A stretch of 64,000 nt of DNA from the NCBI RefSeq assembly GCF_025698545.1, contig NC_068576.1, forward strand, positions 50,874,390 through 50,938,389, written 5' to 3'. Positions 1-12,687 of the stretch are shown piece by piece. Both the position numbers and the translations under genes were made by a program. The DNA is from Gossypium raimondii (Eukaryota; Streptophyta; Magnoliopsida; Malvales; Malvaceae). Within the stretch, counting starts at the first letter, position 1; the number at the start of each line of letters is the position of its first letter. The notes beneath the pieces were generated by a model. The model had not been told where the DNA came from. It ran no database searches and was given only the letters and a program-made list of their open reading frames with translations.

Positions 1-2132
1 TCCAACCATGTCCATGTCTGCAGAACTTTTGCTTCAATCTTTGTGGTCAAAAGTGGGTGTGCTGACATCTTGAATTTTCTTTTGCTCACCCTCAGTTCCT
101 ATTTCTCTGCGGTGATGTTTGTCATTGTTTATTCCTTTGATCAACTACTTAGTTGATTGACTTTTCTGTTTCAATTTCATATGTTATTTTATCTTTTTCA
201 GGATACAGATAACTTAATAACGAACTTGAAGACTATTCAAAACTATCTTTGCTCTTTCAAGTCACAGGTATGCCATTTCATTTCGTTTATTGGTTGTTAG
301 GATGAAATGTTTGTTCTTATTGTCTTGTGTGTTCAATGATTTTTTTTTTCTATCAAAACTTAATATGTAGCAAGTCTAGTGCAATACAATGTCATATGGA
401 GGTATCTTAGATTTGATAATAAAACCAGCTTTAGTTGGAAAGGGTTACAACTATGGGGTATTTACTGTTGTTAGTACCATCTGGTTGTATGCTTATTCTT
501 CAAATTTCTTGGGTTGCCCCACCATTTTAGGTATTTAAAATTTTTAGTAAGGTATTTAGTGTGGAGTAATGAGTCGCCTTGTTAGAGGAAGCAAACCAAC
601 AGAGATTACAGAGATTTTCTACACCCTACTTGTTTTAATTTCAGAGGTGTAGTCTGACTCATCTCTCTAATTTTCTTGGGTCCAAGTTGTTTGAACTTTC
701 TGTTTTTTCTATTCATACATCTTTGTCCTTTGGAACAGGGTTTAACAGTTGTCAATTTATCTGCGACTACATTTTCACAGACATTAGATTGGCTACATGG
801 ATATATTCTTCAGGTATTGTTATTACTAGTTTTTAATGGAATGTGATTTTTTGTATTTAATTTTTAATTAGTTTTCAAATGATATACTTTTAATTATTGT
901 AATTAATTTTTAATTCGTTATTTGAATTGTTAAATATAATTAAAATATATTAACTTATTTAACAAATCAAATATAATAAAAGAAAATTTTAAATATCATA
1001 TTAAAATAATGATATTTTGTAGATCAAATGATTTTTTAATAATATTAGAACATAATTAAAATATTTGTATTATTTTCAACATACAATATAATTTTTACTT
1101 TTTATGTAATCATTATTAAAATAATAACTAATAAGCGTTATTGAAATATATTAATTATTTTAATAATTCAAATACAATACTAATAAAAATTCCTATTATT
1201 AAAGCATTTGTACAAACAAAAAAATTGTAAAACAAACTCTTCAACTTTCATTTTATTTTCTTAATTATCAATAAATTGATTATAATAATTTATAAATAAT
1301 ATGTAGAAGAAAATGTATCAAGTAAAAAATATTTATTTTAAGATGATTGTAATTGTAAAACTTTCTTACCTTAAGTTTTACTTAAATTATAATTATGTTA
1401 ACTAAAATTTTTAAGTAATAATTATAAATTAAATTATAATTATTTTTAGGGTTAGTATTTGGTACAATATTTTTTTATTCTAAATGGTTTAAAAAGTTAT
1501 CATGTCTTTTTTTAATATTTTACTATAGGATATTTGCCAAAACTCTCTAACTCTGTTTGGAGAGTCTAAAACTCCACTAGCATTGTACCAAATATTATTT
1601 TTATTTTTAAATGTATAATTATTACCAATTTTATTTTACATCTACTTTTTAATTAATTTTTACATTAAATACTAATTACTTTTAAATATCAAAATTGTAA
1701 TATGATAAAAAATAAAATGTAATTTTGTTCAAAAAATTTCTAAACTCGTGATTTTATATATATTAGAGGTTATAAATTATTATTATCCAACTAATAGTAA
1801 AAGCCAGAATTGATCTGCCATCTAGCAGCTTCTTGAACCTGGAAAACATTGATGATTTTCCAAGTTGCACTCAAACACATTACTGGATCATTGGTACTTT
1901 ATTGTCATTGATGATTTTGTAGTTGGAAGCAGTGTTTTTATGTGTTTGTGCAAGCAAGCAAGCGCGTGCATTCATATTAATTTTGTCATGGTCTATACGC
2001 AAATATGAATGATGAATCCTTGTTGAGTAGTTTTATTATATGATCATAAGCTGAAGCTTGTTTTCGGTTTTTCCCTTTTGTTAATGATGTTTCCAGAGCT
2101 GGGATGAAGGAATGAAATATTATGGATCCTGA
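1..2132 (+). CDS. 3' end of an unrecognised gene (last four exons, partial)
   Basis: Four short exons join in phase 0 and end in a stop: 1-52 (reading from base 2), 202-267, 739-813 and 2097-2132, with TGA at 2130-2132. Each internal boundary has a GT donor and an AG acceptor. The joined tail is 75 residues; it contains LLQSLWSK, then NLKTIQNYLCSFKSQ, then TTFSQTLDWLHGYIL, and ends GMKYYGS. It looks amphipathic and helical, like the end of a helical-bundle protein, but I do not recognise the family. The last intron (814-2096) is very AT-rich and carries a small inverted-repeat element. The rest of the gene lies left of the window. The consistent phase over three introns supports a real gene; its identity is open. 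Confidence 0.6.
1450..1600. repeat. Small inverted-repeat (MITE-like) element inside an intron
   Basis: Arms at 1454-1468 (AGTATTTGGTACAAT) and 1582-1596 (ATTGTACCAAATATT) match in 14 of 15 positions as an inverted repeat. Between them lies a second short hairpin (CTCT...AGAG type). The size of about 150 bp and the intronic position fit a miniature inverted-repeat transposable element. No clear target duplication was seen. Confidence 0.4.
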
Positions 2133-4109
2133 AAGCAACTCCATGGATTAAGCAAACTGCTTAACATTTTCAGCTCCATTGTTAAAAGTTATGCTAAGGC
2201 CAAATTATTGCAAATACTTGGGACTGAAATTTCCTGGAAAATGGAGTGATGGAAAACATTGTCGCCCCCACAACAAATTCGTTGCAGGCAAACCAAATTC
2301 TCAATCTCTTGTTCAATCAAAGCCTTTATCGCACTTATGCTTTATGTTTTCTTTTTTCTTTGAGGATTAACAAAACTCAAAACTGAGCTAGTCGGGTTCA
2401 GAACATTGTCATCTTAAATCTACTAAAGAACTTGTATAGTGTACTTGAATCATCTTTTTTATTTCTTACAGATTTTGGACCATCGGCTAAACACCTATAA
2501 TGGATGACGGAATAAATAATTAGCGTGACAATTTGACCATTACATACTCCATAAGAATATCTTAAATCGATAATCTATACTTATTTATTAAAATAAGGTC
2601 CAAAAGATCTTCCTCATACTGACACATGACACACACCCATTATGTTTTTATTTTCTTTTACATTTTATAAAAGTGGTTAACTTTTAGTTTTGGTTTTCTT
2701 TTAATATTCTTAAATTCGAGATTTAATTCTTATACATATAAAAGTGGTTAGTTTCCAATTTTGGTCCTAATATGCTTAAATTTGAGATTTAATATTTATA
2801 CTTTAATTTCTAACATAGTTTGTTCTTTATATTTTTATAATGTTATTAATTAGTTTAATGTTTTTATAATTTAATTAACTAATTCAAATAGTTAAAATCG
2901 TTAACTTTTCAATTAAAATGTTACATGGTTATATATAATTTGAAAGTAGATTTATAAATCTAAAAAGTAGAATGATTAATTTCTTGAAATTAAAATAGGA
3001 GGACTATATTCCAAATGTATGATGTGTAGAGACTTAGAGTCATGATTGTTTGAATCAGTTAGGATATCGGTCCAAAGAGAGGCATCAAATCAGTTGTTCT
3101 GCAAACCAATACGGGCTGCTTGAACCAAGCTAAAAAAAATTGATTGGAATTGTTTTTATTTTTTAAACATTTATTTATTTTTAAATAATTTAATCAATCG
3201 TATCATACAAATCAGTGGACTAACCAATTTGACCACCGGTTCGATTCTGAAAATCTTGCTTAAAATATATTTTAATTGTCAAAATTTTACTTTAAAATTT
3301 GATATAAATAAATAATCCAACGTGAAGCATTCGACCATACTAATAAAATATTATTAACGGCTAATTTAGGGATTAATCATAATACCATTTTATTTTTAGA
3401 TGATGTAACATTCCATTCACAATGTGACTTCTATATCCATTTAATTATGTTATGTTCTAGTAAATTTTACCCTTAAAAATAAAACATCTTTAAAAAACTA
3501 TACATGTTTGAATTTGATCTCTTTGTATATAAACAATTACGTAGTGTTTGGTTGGTTATACTTTTTTATATAAATAATTGCGTTGATTCTCTTTTATATA
3601 AACAAAATAAATAATTAAAACAGTCCAGCGGTGTATTTGAATTGTTATTCGACGTAATAAGGAATAAAAAATTATTCCCTCAATGCCCTCATTTATTCAC
3701 GCTTTCCCCACATAACTAATCCATAACCCACCCACCTCATTCAATTTCAATGAACCAAGAAATCTCTTTCTCAAAAAGTAAAGCTGCAATGGTGTTTTTT
3801 GTTTCAATCTAGCACTTCGTCCTAGGTTTAGATATCTCATATTCTCTTTCTCTCTATTTAGATTACACATATTTAATATTCATCCAAATGTTCGGACAAC
3901 ATCTAGAAATTAATTGGACTTAAAAGTTTTATTTGTACAAATTTATGTTAGTTTTGCATTGTATTAGATTTGTGTATTATATTATGTTGAACAAAATTGA
4001 TTGTAGTTGTAGTAATTATGAATAGTATTTTCAATATAAAACCGTATTGCTTTATCAAATAGTTATGAATAGGTTTTTCTATTAAATGATATTCACAATT
4101 TTATTTAAA
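2133..4109. other. Intergenic, AT-rich, with a 71-bp tandem duplication
   Basis: The first 300-400 bases are probably the 3' UTR of the upstream gene. At 2670-2739 and 2741-2810 a unit of about 70 bp beginning AAAAGTGGTTA is repeated once with moderate divergence. At about 3060-3260 there is a sequence of the dispersed type containing ACCGGTTCGATTCTG, which recurs loosely near 37160-37300. No coding region is supported. Confidence 0.45.
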
Positions 4110-5125
4110 AGCATGTCAGGTTTTTCACAATCGACAACAATTTCTTTTCAAAATTCTAGAAAAACCAAAACGAAATAGATTCCAAAAGAAAATGTTGCAT
4201 TAATTTCATGTATGTTAGGAGTTTTAATGCAAATATGAGATTCAAGGTTAGCTACTTGGGTGAATTAGAAAGAACGATAGCAAAACTTTTACCTCGTACA
4301 AAGTTAAAGGCTAAAACTAATCTTGAATAAATGATTAGGGCAATCATTTATGATATGTTAAGAGGAAAAGACAATAGTAGCTTTGGTTGGGGTGAACATT
4401 GATAGAAGTTTGTTGCCGAAGATGCAATGTGAGATTCATATATAGGTGTAAGATTTATTTAGTATTTCTCTCCATTTTTTGACTTACTTATATCTTTATA
4501 GTATATATTGTTAACGAAATCTTTATTTTAATAAAGTCATAAAGAAGTCAAGCAATTCAAGACCCAAAATTTTCCTCATCATTAAAAACTTACTGTCATA
4601 TATGCAAAAGATCAAGCCATAAGGAAAGATGTTCAAATTGATGTTAATATAGCTAAAGAATTACAAGTTCAAGATGTTGTTAATGAAAGGATTCGTGGAG
4701 AAAGAAACAATGGCAATTGATGTGAAATAGATCTTTCCCTAGATGAGATGAATGTCTCTGCTACATAGTTACAACCGTTTAATCCAAACATAGTTGATTC
4801 TACATTTTCAAAGAAGAAGAGAAAGAGTTCTGGGGTAAGTGAATCAATTTCTTCTAATTCACTTATTGATATTGTCACGTTGCTCAGGGATAATATTAGA
4901 CAAGTTAACCTTGAATTAAGTAAGAGTATTAGCCCTAAAATGTTCATTCAATAAAAGATCCAAATATTATATGCAGCTTTAGGTGAAATAGGAGGTTTAA
5001 TAGAGAATGAACGAGATGTTGGGTTAAGTAAATTATTGATCATTCAATGCAAATGCTCATTGTTCTTGACTCTACCACCTCCTATGCGATTAACATGAGT
5101 GAGAAGATTTATTTCTATCCATTAA
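4110..5125 (+). pseudogene. Decayed Myb/SANT-like DNA-binding domain gene (L10-interacting MYB / At2g29880-like family)
   Basis: Forward-frame translation recovers the family landmarks in the right order although frames are broken by stops. Near 4258-4330 is a GELERTIAKLLP segment; near 4330-4400 a segment ending SFGWGEH; then a helix with YAKDQAIRKDVQ near 4595-4640; a serine and lysine rich linker with KKKRKSS near 4810-4830; and a C-terminal part with LGEIGGLIENERDVGLSK near 4980-5030. These are the layout of the plant Myb/SANT-like family that is often amplified by, or derived from, transposon ORF1 genes. In-frame stops (for example just after the GWGEH motif) show that it is not functional. 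Whether it belonged to a transposon or a host gene copy cannot be decided. Confidence 0.65.
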
Positions 5126-5255
5126 AGATTATGCTTGTGGTGGTGGATTAATATAGTTTTTTGTATATGTATTCGTAGGATGAGATTAAGACATAATAGT
5201 ATGTCATAAAGGGTAGTCACTTTTTGTATGTGTAAATTATAAATCAAAGATTAAA

Positions 5256-5502
5256 ATGGTGGCAGGGACGAAAACCTTTTTTTTAGGGGCTGAAATTAAA
5301 TTGTAATTTTTACGGTAACAAAAATACAATTTTACCATTTTAATATCTTGTATATTTATAATTTTTAAGGATTAAATCAATTTTTATCATTTTTAGAGGG
5401 CAAAGTATAATTTTTCCTTTACTAATTTAAAATTTTAAAAATTTAAAAGGTTTAAATAGAAAAATTTTCATTTTAGGGAGGTCGGGGGCCCTAGATGAAA
5501 TA
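5256..5502. repeat. Dispersed repeat-like block inserted between two copies of a 100-bp sequence
   Basis: The block begins GTGGCAGGGACG and ends near GGAGGTCGGGGGCCC. It is flanked by two diverged direct copies of a sequence containing TTTTTGTATATGTA and TAGGATGAGA (about 5158 and 5508). Composition and ends look like a dispersed plant repeat. The flanking copies could be an older tandem duplication. Confidence 0.35.
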
Positions 5503-6138
5503 TAACTTTTTGTATATGTAATTGTAGGATGAGACAACGACATGAAAGTTCACTATTTAGTGTTGTCCTTTTTTATATGTGATAATTATAAACCGTTGAT
5601 TACGGAATAGAAGCATGTCGTATTAAATTATAACTTTTATATTTGCAACTATAACTTTATCCGAAAATTGTATTTCCTTGTATCCTAGTTCAAGTCTTTA
5701 TTTTACCATGTTATATGTGTTATTACGTGGATTTTAGTGTTATGTGAATTAACGTCTTGTTCCCATATATATCTAACAATTTAGAAATTTAATCTGTATG
5801 AATATGTTCTCATAATGTTAATTCATTTCACCTCTGCATTTTATTCTGATGTTTCATTCATTTTATGCACCATCCTCATTGTTAAACTTTATCAACTTCA
5901 CCATGGTCGTGATGATTTATATAATAGAAAAGGAATGTCAAATTAATTGGATTTCCATTATGACAAAGCAAATATCATATTTTTCTTTTGCTATTTTGTA
6001 TCAAAATTCATATTACAGGCAAATTTTAACTTAAATTTCATAGCATTCTCATGAATCCAATGTGAAATTATTAAGTTTGATAATCTATTAAAGGATTTTT
6101 CATTGTTGTTACATTTTGGGGTTTTACCAATAAAAATT

Positions 6139-6340
6139 TATTAGGGAAATATTGATTATTTCAATATTTTATCATTTTGAATATTTTATGTTTCATAGAA
6201 AAAAAAGTTAGTAAAGGGTATATTCGCCATTCAAGTATTTTAACATTTTAGGATATTTTATTTTTTTAGAAAATTACTAAAGAGTATATTGATGATTTCA
6301 TTCTTTTAACATTTTTGGATATTTTATATTTTACGAATAA
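6139..6340. repeat. Degenerate tandem repeat, about 67-bp unit, three copies
   Basis: Units start at 6139, 6208 and 6274, each opening TTA(T/G/C)TA and containing a TATT-GAT/CGC-ATTTCA segment followed by TTTTAACATTTT-GGATATTTTAT. A partial fourth copy starts at 6341. Spacing is 69, 66 and 67 bp. Confidence 0.55.
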
Positions 6341-8158
6341 TTATTAAAAGGTATATAAGTTATTTGTGGTTTTTTTCTTTTACTATTATAGTATCTATTT
6401 TTTAAGTCAGGCATAAGAATATTATTATAACACTCATTTCATTCCACCCAATTAAACTATTGTTATATGTGTTATTACAATGAACCAAACATTAACAATG
6501 ATAAATGAAGAGCTCGAATTAGAGGACTCTACAAATCATTACTGTTATTCTTTCTTTCTTTCTTTTTTTTAAAATTCCCTCCAAAATTGAATCATGTCTA
6601 AACAATTTTACTATTAAAATTAAGCAGTAACTCAGTTTGAGCTTAGCCAGATAGAGAAATATTTTGTTACCCAAGTAAAAAAAAGTTGATAAAAAGTAAT
6701 TCATTGATAGATTATAGTCTAATTAAGGCTGTTTTTGAAAAGGCATTTGGTAATTAAATTTGAGTGTAATTGTTTGTAATTATACAGGTGTGACGTGTTT
6801 GAGTAACCATATTAACTAATGGGTCTCACTGAATTGGGTGTTGAGAATTAGAGTAATTACCTATGTAATTACACTCCTACTCATATAATTTTCACATAAA
6901 TCCAATTAATTTTTATACAAGTTATAAAATTTACATTAGAAATATAGACGCGTATGAATATGGATAATAAACATGCATGCATGTACTTGTTAGAAATTAT
7001 ATTATATAAATTATAAAATTTAGATTATAACTACATGTATTTTATAAAGTTGTAACAAAAATTTATATTATAAATAAAAAATTATATTAAAATATTTAGA
7101 TGATACTTTATTTTAATTTATTCTTTTGTTCAAAAATCATAAAAGTTAATGTTACAAGAAATTTTAGTGCCTTAATACGTTGGCCGATTCTTACCCTAAA
7201 ATATATATGCTTGGCCGACTCTACTAGTGAGTATCAAGACTCATAAATATATTACCTAAAAATAAATACCTATATTTTATAAAGTCAGGATTATATTATA
7301 AATTTTTTAATTATTTTTATTAGTAATCGTATTATTGATTACTTTATAAGATTAACATATTATATATGACAATTTGATTTTAATATTTGTTACTTGTTTA
7401 GAAAATTTTTAATTATATTGATAATTTTTATAGTAATTAATATTTTTAAAATTATGTAAATTAATATTTTATAATAATTAATATTTTAAATTATGTAAAT
7501 AAACATTTTTATAGCATTTAATTTTTTTATTTAAATTATGTAATTATAATTTTGTACTACTAAACATTATTCATATAATTTTAATATAATTACACTTTGT
7601 CAGTCAAATATATCTCAAAAATTACAAGTTATTATGATTACTATTTTAATAATTACACTTTTTTTAATCACACTGACTGTCTAAAAAACCCACGAATGAA
7701 ATTGTGCATAAAATTATATAACATTTACTGACATAAATACACTTGATTGATTAAAAATTTAAATAAAAACAAATTGAATTAATATTAATGAAACTAATTT
7801 AGACAAAAATATTACCAAATTTATAATTCTAAACAAAGTATACCATTTTTTTTTTTGAAGGGTTAGACCTCTATACCTTAGCACTTTGATATAGTTAAAA
7901 GATTTGGGATTCCCGATCCGATGAGAAAATAAATGTTCACTTTTTTCTTTCTACACTGTATGGTATTACAAGTTGTTCTAACTTTTACATACAAAATTTG
8001 TGGAACAAGCAAGCTCCTCTCTGTATCCTCAGTTTCATTATGAGCATGCAGCAATGGCATAAACATTTCTGAACTTTACGAACAATAACATGCCAATTAA
8101 ATTAGTGACGCATACATAGAAAATCAAGAAAACAAATAAACATATAAACAAAAAGAGC

Positions 8159-11100
8159 TCAAAAGTACCACTTTGGTCTTATTTCTTCTTCCTTTTCTGT
8201 TAACTCACGATATTGGTACCATTCTGCTCCAGCCTTACCGACGGGTATTGAAGGCCTAACGAAAATCTCAACTGGCTTGGGTACATGGACCGCAATATGC
8301 AATTCTTTGGTTCCTTCTGCAAAATTACTTTCAGATATTCCAAGTGACTCGCGTCTCGGTTCAATGGTGATCCACCCCAGTCCTGAAATAGCCACATCAC
8401 TAGCAGGTCTGTCCAAGCAACAAATTTTGACATATTTCAAATTAAGCAAGTAACTAATTATACAAACAGGAATAGGTTTTATTCGGTACAAATTAACCAA
8501 AACAAGGATTCTGAAAGAGCTGAAAATCCATAATTCCTAGTACACAACAAAAAACTCAAATTTTCTAACAGCAGCTGAGTTCAATATTGTCTAAAGCAAT
8601 ATAACCATGAAATATAAACTCGAATTGCACCTTTCAGCATCCTCAAAGTTTATTTGCAATTGCTGCACTGTCTCCAGTCCTCTCCATTCACCTGCTCGAT
8701 CTTTTCCAGTTGGTGGTGTCAACAGTACTCCAAGTTCTTTCTGCAGCAATTAGGTAAATTATCTACTAATAACAATAACAGGTGCCTCATAATAAGTTGT
8801 TGAGAAGAAATTTTATTAGCTAGATGTCTCAGATGCTTAGTCATTCAAATTTAAGATGGCCATATTCACTCCATAGCCTACGAGAGAGTTAGCAACTTGA
8901 ATTAGTGTTCAAGATACTTAATACGGTTATCTCAGAAAATGTGTATATATATATTGATTACTGCTAACTACATATTGCGTAATTGTAGCAGATTTAGTCT
9001 AAGTGGAAGTATATCATGGGAAAGCAGTAAGCAGAACTCATAATTGTCACGTAGTCTTGATTACCTTGTAAAATTCATCTGCTTCATGGGTAGGCACAGC
9101 ATGAATGGGTAACTTCTTTGGCCCATAAAATGTCAAACATGTCTCTGGGAAAACCTAAAAGCATCAAGAATGTAACAGATTCAGAAGACACTGCACATCA
9201 ATGACAACTGGTCTCATAACTGACTATACATGAAACAAAATTATTAGGACCTTCAAGACATCAATTCTGACAAGGCCACCCCAAAATATTGAGAACCCAT
9301 TTAAGCCATTGGAATTGAATTTCCCTGCCATCCCATTTTTGGAGGAGACCTGGCAACCCTTGGGGAACATCGTAAGAATAAAGAATATAAAGAATTTAAC
9401 AGGGTGTCAAGGATCTTTCAAACATAACGTACAGGGAATGATTGACCTCTGAGCCGACTTTGAGGAGCAAGGATAGGTAAATCTTCTGAGTGGACTACTG
9501 CAGCTTGCCTATGGTGAAGATGAACCCCTGGTGTATCATATAATTTCTGCAGGACGACAATAACATGAATGATTGGTCAATATTATAAAACTTAATAGAC
9601 AAGGACTGCTAAAACTAATTTTATCTGGTTTAGAACTAATTAGGAGACTATCTAAAAGCCCCAAAAGATCCTTGAAGAAAATGAAAACACGGTGCCAAGG
9701 GGGTAGGATGAAGTTCAGGCAATGAACTGCTAATGCATACCCCTCCTCCAAGGAAAGCATCAATCTGGATTGGACCTAAAGTAGTTCCGGGAACAGCTGA
9801 TTGTATTGGTTTGTACTTTTGTGCTGCTGCAGCTGCTGGATCCCTTTGTGCCATCATTTCTGATGTTTCATGGGCCAGACCGTAAGATGTTCAGTACTCC
9901 ATTATTGTATAAAATTAGATAAAGCATTTAAATTATCACATAAGAATGAGCAAAAGTGGGACATGAATTCATATAGACAACCCGGGATAAAATTAAATGA
10001 ACTTACTTAGTAAGGCACTTATGAATGCAGATTTTCCCACATTTGCTGATCCCTGTAAGAATGATCAAATGAAAATATATAACAACTTATATGAATACAA
10101 TTTAAATTTATACCAAATCAAAGCTGTTCAACACTGCGACTAAAACAGATAAAGTACCTTCGGCCAGACACATGAAATGTGGAAAGCAAAACAAAGATAT
10201 TTATTCATGTTACACCTGGACATACGAATACTAGCAGCAGAGTACACGTATGACAGCCAAATGCAGTTAGGAACCCATTTTGCAATTATGATCATGCAAT
10301 AAAGAAACTGGCAATGAGAATAAAAGGTTGGAAGAGATGATGTAAAGGAAAAAAGGATTTCAAAAAGGTAACTTTAGCAGGAAAAAAATGTAATTGCAAC
10401 TCCACTCTGTAAATCTACAATAAGCTTCCACTTCAAGACTTACTAACCAGAATGTACACATCCCGTCCCTGCATCAGAAGAGTCAAGGTAAAGAAGTTAA
10501 GAGAAGGAATATGAAGGAAACCAGATCATAAAGGGCTAAAGTCATTTCTATAGTAACAAGTTACATAAAATGGAACATTAATTGCATAGAAGAAAACTTC
10601 AGGGATTAGTGCAGTGGTAACCACTTCATAAACCAAATGTAGATTAGAAATATTCTGGACTTCATCACAGGTATAAGGTGACATTTATTTCATATTTGGT
10701 TCAGGAGATACCAATTTGAACATGTTTCACAAGCATTTAATATGAAGCACAACATATCTCAAATCTTATTGATGAACATATATGTAAGGACCAATACAAA
10801 CCTTCTTCTCCTTTTGGATTTCTGATGCAACTCCAGCAATCCCTACTAAAGACTTTGAGCTAGTAAGATGCACACTCAAGACACTGAAAAGCAGAGCACA
10901 TTGAATCAGAAACATGCTAAGCTTTCAAGTGAAACTATAAGAAACAAATATTCAAAGGAGTTAAATCTTCATAAAAAGTTAAATGAGATAGATCCAACAT
11001 CAATTCTTTGAATAATTTCCAGTGAAACCACTTCTTACTTAAGCTTCTTCTTTGTAATGGCCTCCACAACCCAATCACCCACACAATTAAAATCAGTCCC

Positions 11101-12543
11101 TTTTGGAAGAAGATCAACCTGAGAGAAAAGCAAACACTTATAGTCAGCATTGTTGCAAAGCATATATCATAAAATTATTGATTGGATAATAGCCAAAAGT
11201 GCAGATTAATACCTTAGTCACAACTAGTATTATAGGATTTGCACCAGCAAGATCACGCACACGAGATAAAAAGCTGCCATTGAAGTCCACAATATCAACC
11301 TAAAAGTAATTGGTCAAAAGTAGTCAGGAAAACATCCTGATCATTTTGTGTAACATTGAATTTATCAATAAGTTTGAAACATAGTTAAATCCTTGTGAAG
11401 GGAAGTCATCATTGGAGCAAATGGAAAATATTCAATCACTTACTAGAAGATAGCCTATAATAATAAGTTTATTTACTTGGCATTCATTATTATCATAAGC
11501 ATTTTATTCAGCTACTCTTTGGTTACAAAAAAATGGGTGGATAAGGAACGCAGTTTTTAACTAACAATAAAATGGTAAGTTCCATGCAATTATCATATCA
11601 CCAAAATTCACAAGTAAATGATAAAAGTTCTCGAAAGATTCCATTAATTTGGTCTGGAAGTTGAAACTATATAAACTCACCAATTTAACAATCAAAGCCT
11701 TCTCATGTCGCAAGTGAGAGAGCTTTTCCCGAAGCTCATCAGCTGAAACAAACTGCTTCCCCCCAGAATAACCTCCATTCCCACCAACAGCAGTGATCAT
11801 ATGCCCATGAGATAAAAGCCTACATCTCCCACAAAGAATCGTTCTTAGCTGGTGGTGTTTCTTCTTCTGCAGTCATAAACCAGTACTAAATCAGCTACCC
11901 AATTTGACCTGAAACTTTAACTTATTCAAACAAAAAAAAAGGGGGGGGGGGGGGACGGGGGAGGAGGGGGGAATTCAATCAATTTCCGAACAACTACTTT
12001 TACAATTTTGCTAATAGAAAAATATCATATTAAAATGTAACGGGCATTTAAACTAAAACCAAGTGCATTCGACCAATCCAGAAAAAAAAAACTAATTTTT
12101 AAAATGTCAAAGTTGAAGTTCAATACCAATTCATAGGTGTCCATATCCACATAACCCGGAGCATCCACCTCCGAAGTCTGCAATGGAGCTCCGCAACCAT
12201 AACAACAGGCGGTTGCCGTATTAACCTTCAAAACCTTCTTCGCCTTCTTCTTAGTCTTCTTTATCTCCTTTATAAGAAGCTTGGCAGCCTCGTCAGCCTG
12301 TTGCCTTTCGAGAAACCGGTCTCCCCGGGTCGGAGAAGCTGCACCAGTTCCTTCGGGTTCGGAAGAAAGCAATTTCGTATCGGAGAGTGGCAACTGAGAT
12401 GGGGAGTGGGAGTGAGTGGATTTGCAGGAAAGGGGAGTGGATTTTCTGTAAATATTAAGGGATACGGGGTTGAAGATAGAGAGAGTGTAGTGCTTCGGAA
12501 GAGAGAGAGGAGAGAGAAATGTGGAAGGGGTTTTGAGCGCCAT
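8159..12543 (-). CDS. BPG2: Plastid circularly permuted GTPase, YqeH/BPG2 family (ribosome assembly)
   Basis: Thirteen exons join in phase to 566 residues: 12543-12127, 11866-11681, 11299-11213, 11118-11039, 10883-10802, 10468-10448, 10052-10007, 9859-9741, 9546-9433, 9349-9251, 9154-9065, 8740-8631, 8408-8159. The serine/threonine-rich N terminus (about residues 1-60) looks like a chloroplast transit peptide. A zinc finger follows with C114-x2-C117 and C151-x2-C154. The GTPase motifs are in permuted order: G4 TKVD (229-232), G5-like SSK (265-267), G1 GSANVGKS (292-299), G2 PGTT (330-333), G3 DTPG (350-353). That order defines the YqeH/NOA1 class; the zinc finger and C-terminal domain ending RPKWYF match BPG2, known to act in plastid rRNA processing and brassinosteroid-linked greening. 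Exon 6 is only 21 nt. The G after the GG pair at residues 344-346 may replace a family glutamate; this depends on the exon 8 donor chosen. Confidence 0.93.
11930..11980 (+). other. Poly-A/poly-G tract in intron 1 of the BPG2-like gene
   Basis: A run of A is followed by 14 consecutive G at 11941-11954, then further runs of five and six G to about 11970. Four or more G-runs with one- or two-base spacers fit a G-quadruplex on the + strand and a C-rich tract in the transcript. It lies just inside intron 1, close to exon 2. Confidence 0.7.
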
Positions 12544-12687
12544 TAGCGTCCGTTTTGTCTCGTTGAGGTTTTACACTTTCACAGTGGGATGGAGGGGTTT
12601 TAGTTAGGGTGGGAAGATGTAACACACTAAACTCGAAGGAGGATGATGATGATATTGATGGAAGAGGGGAATGGGTGTTAATATTTA

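Larger units (their letters stand above)
5126..8158. other. Intergenic, repeat-rich, no gene seen
   Basis: It contains a roughly 100-bp direct duplication (about 5152-5255 and 5503-5605) flanking a repeat-like block, and a tandem array of a 67-bp unit (6139-6340). An AT-rich block at about 6740-7690 has hAT-MITE-like ends with repeated TGTAATTA motifs. Short frames here have no family resemblance. Confidence 0.4.

Noticed and set aside
2179-2370. 63-codon forward frame just after the first gene
   Set aside because: It lies in the likely 3' UTR, has no family resemblance and no splice support.
12301-12546. 81-codon forward frame
   Set aside because: It is antisense to exon 1 of the BPG2-like gene.
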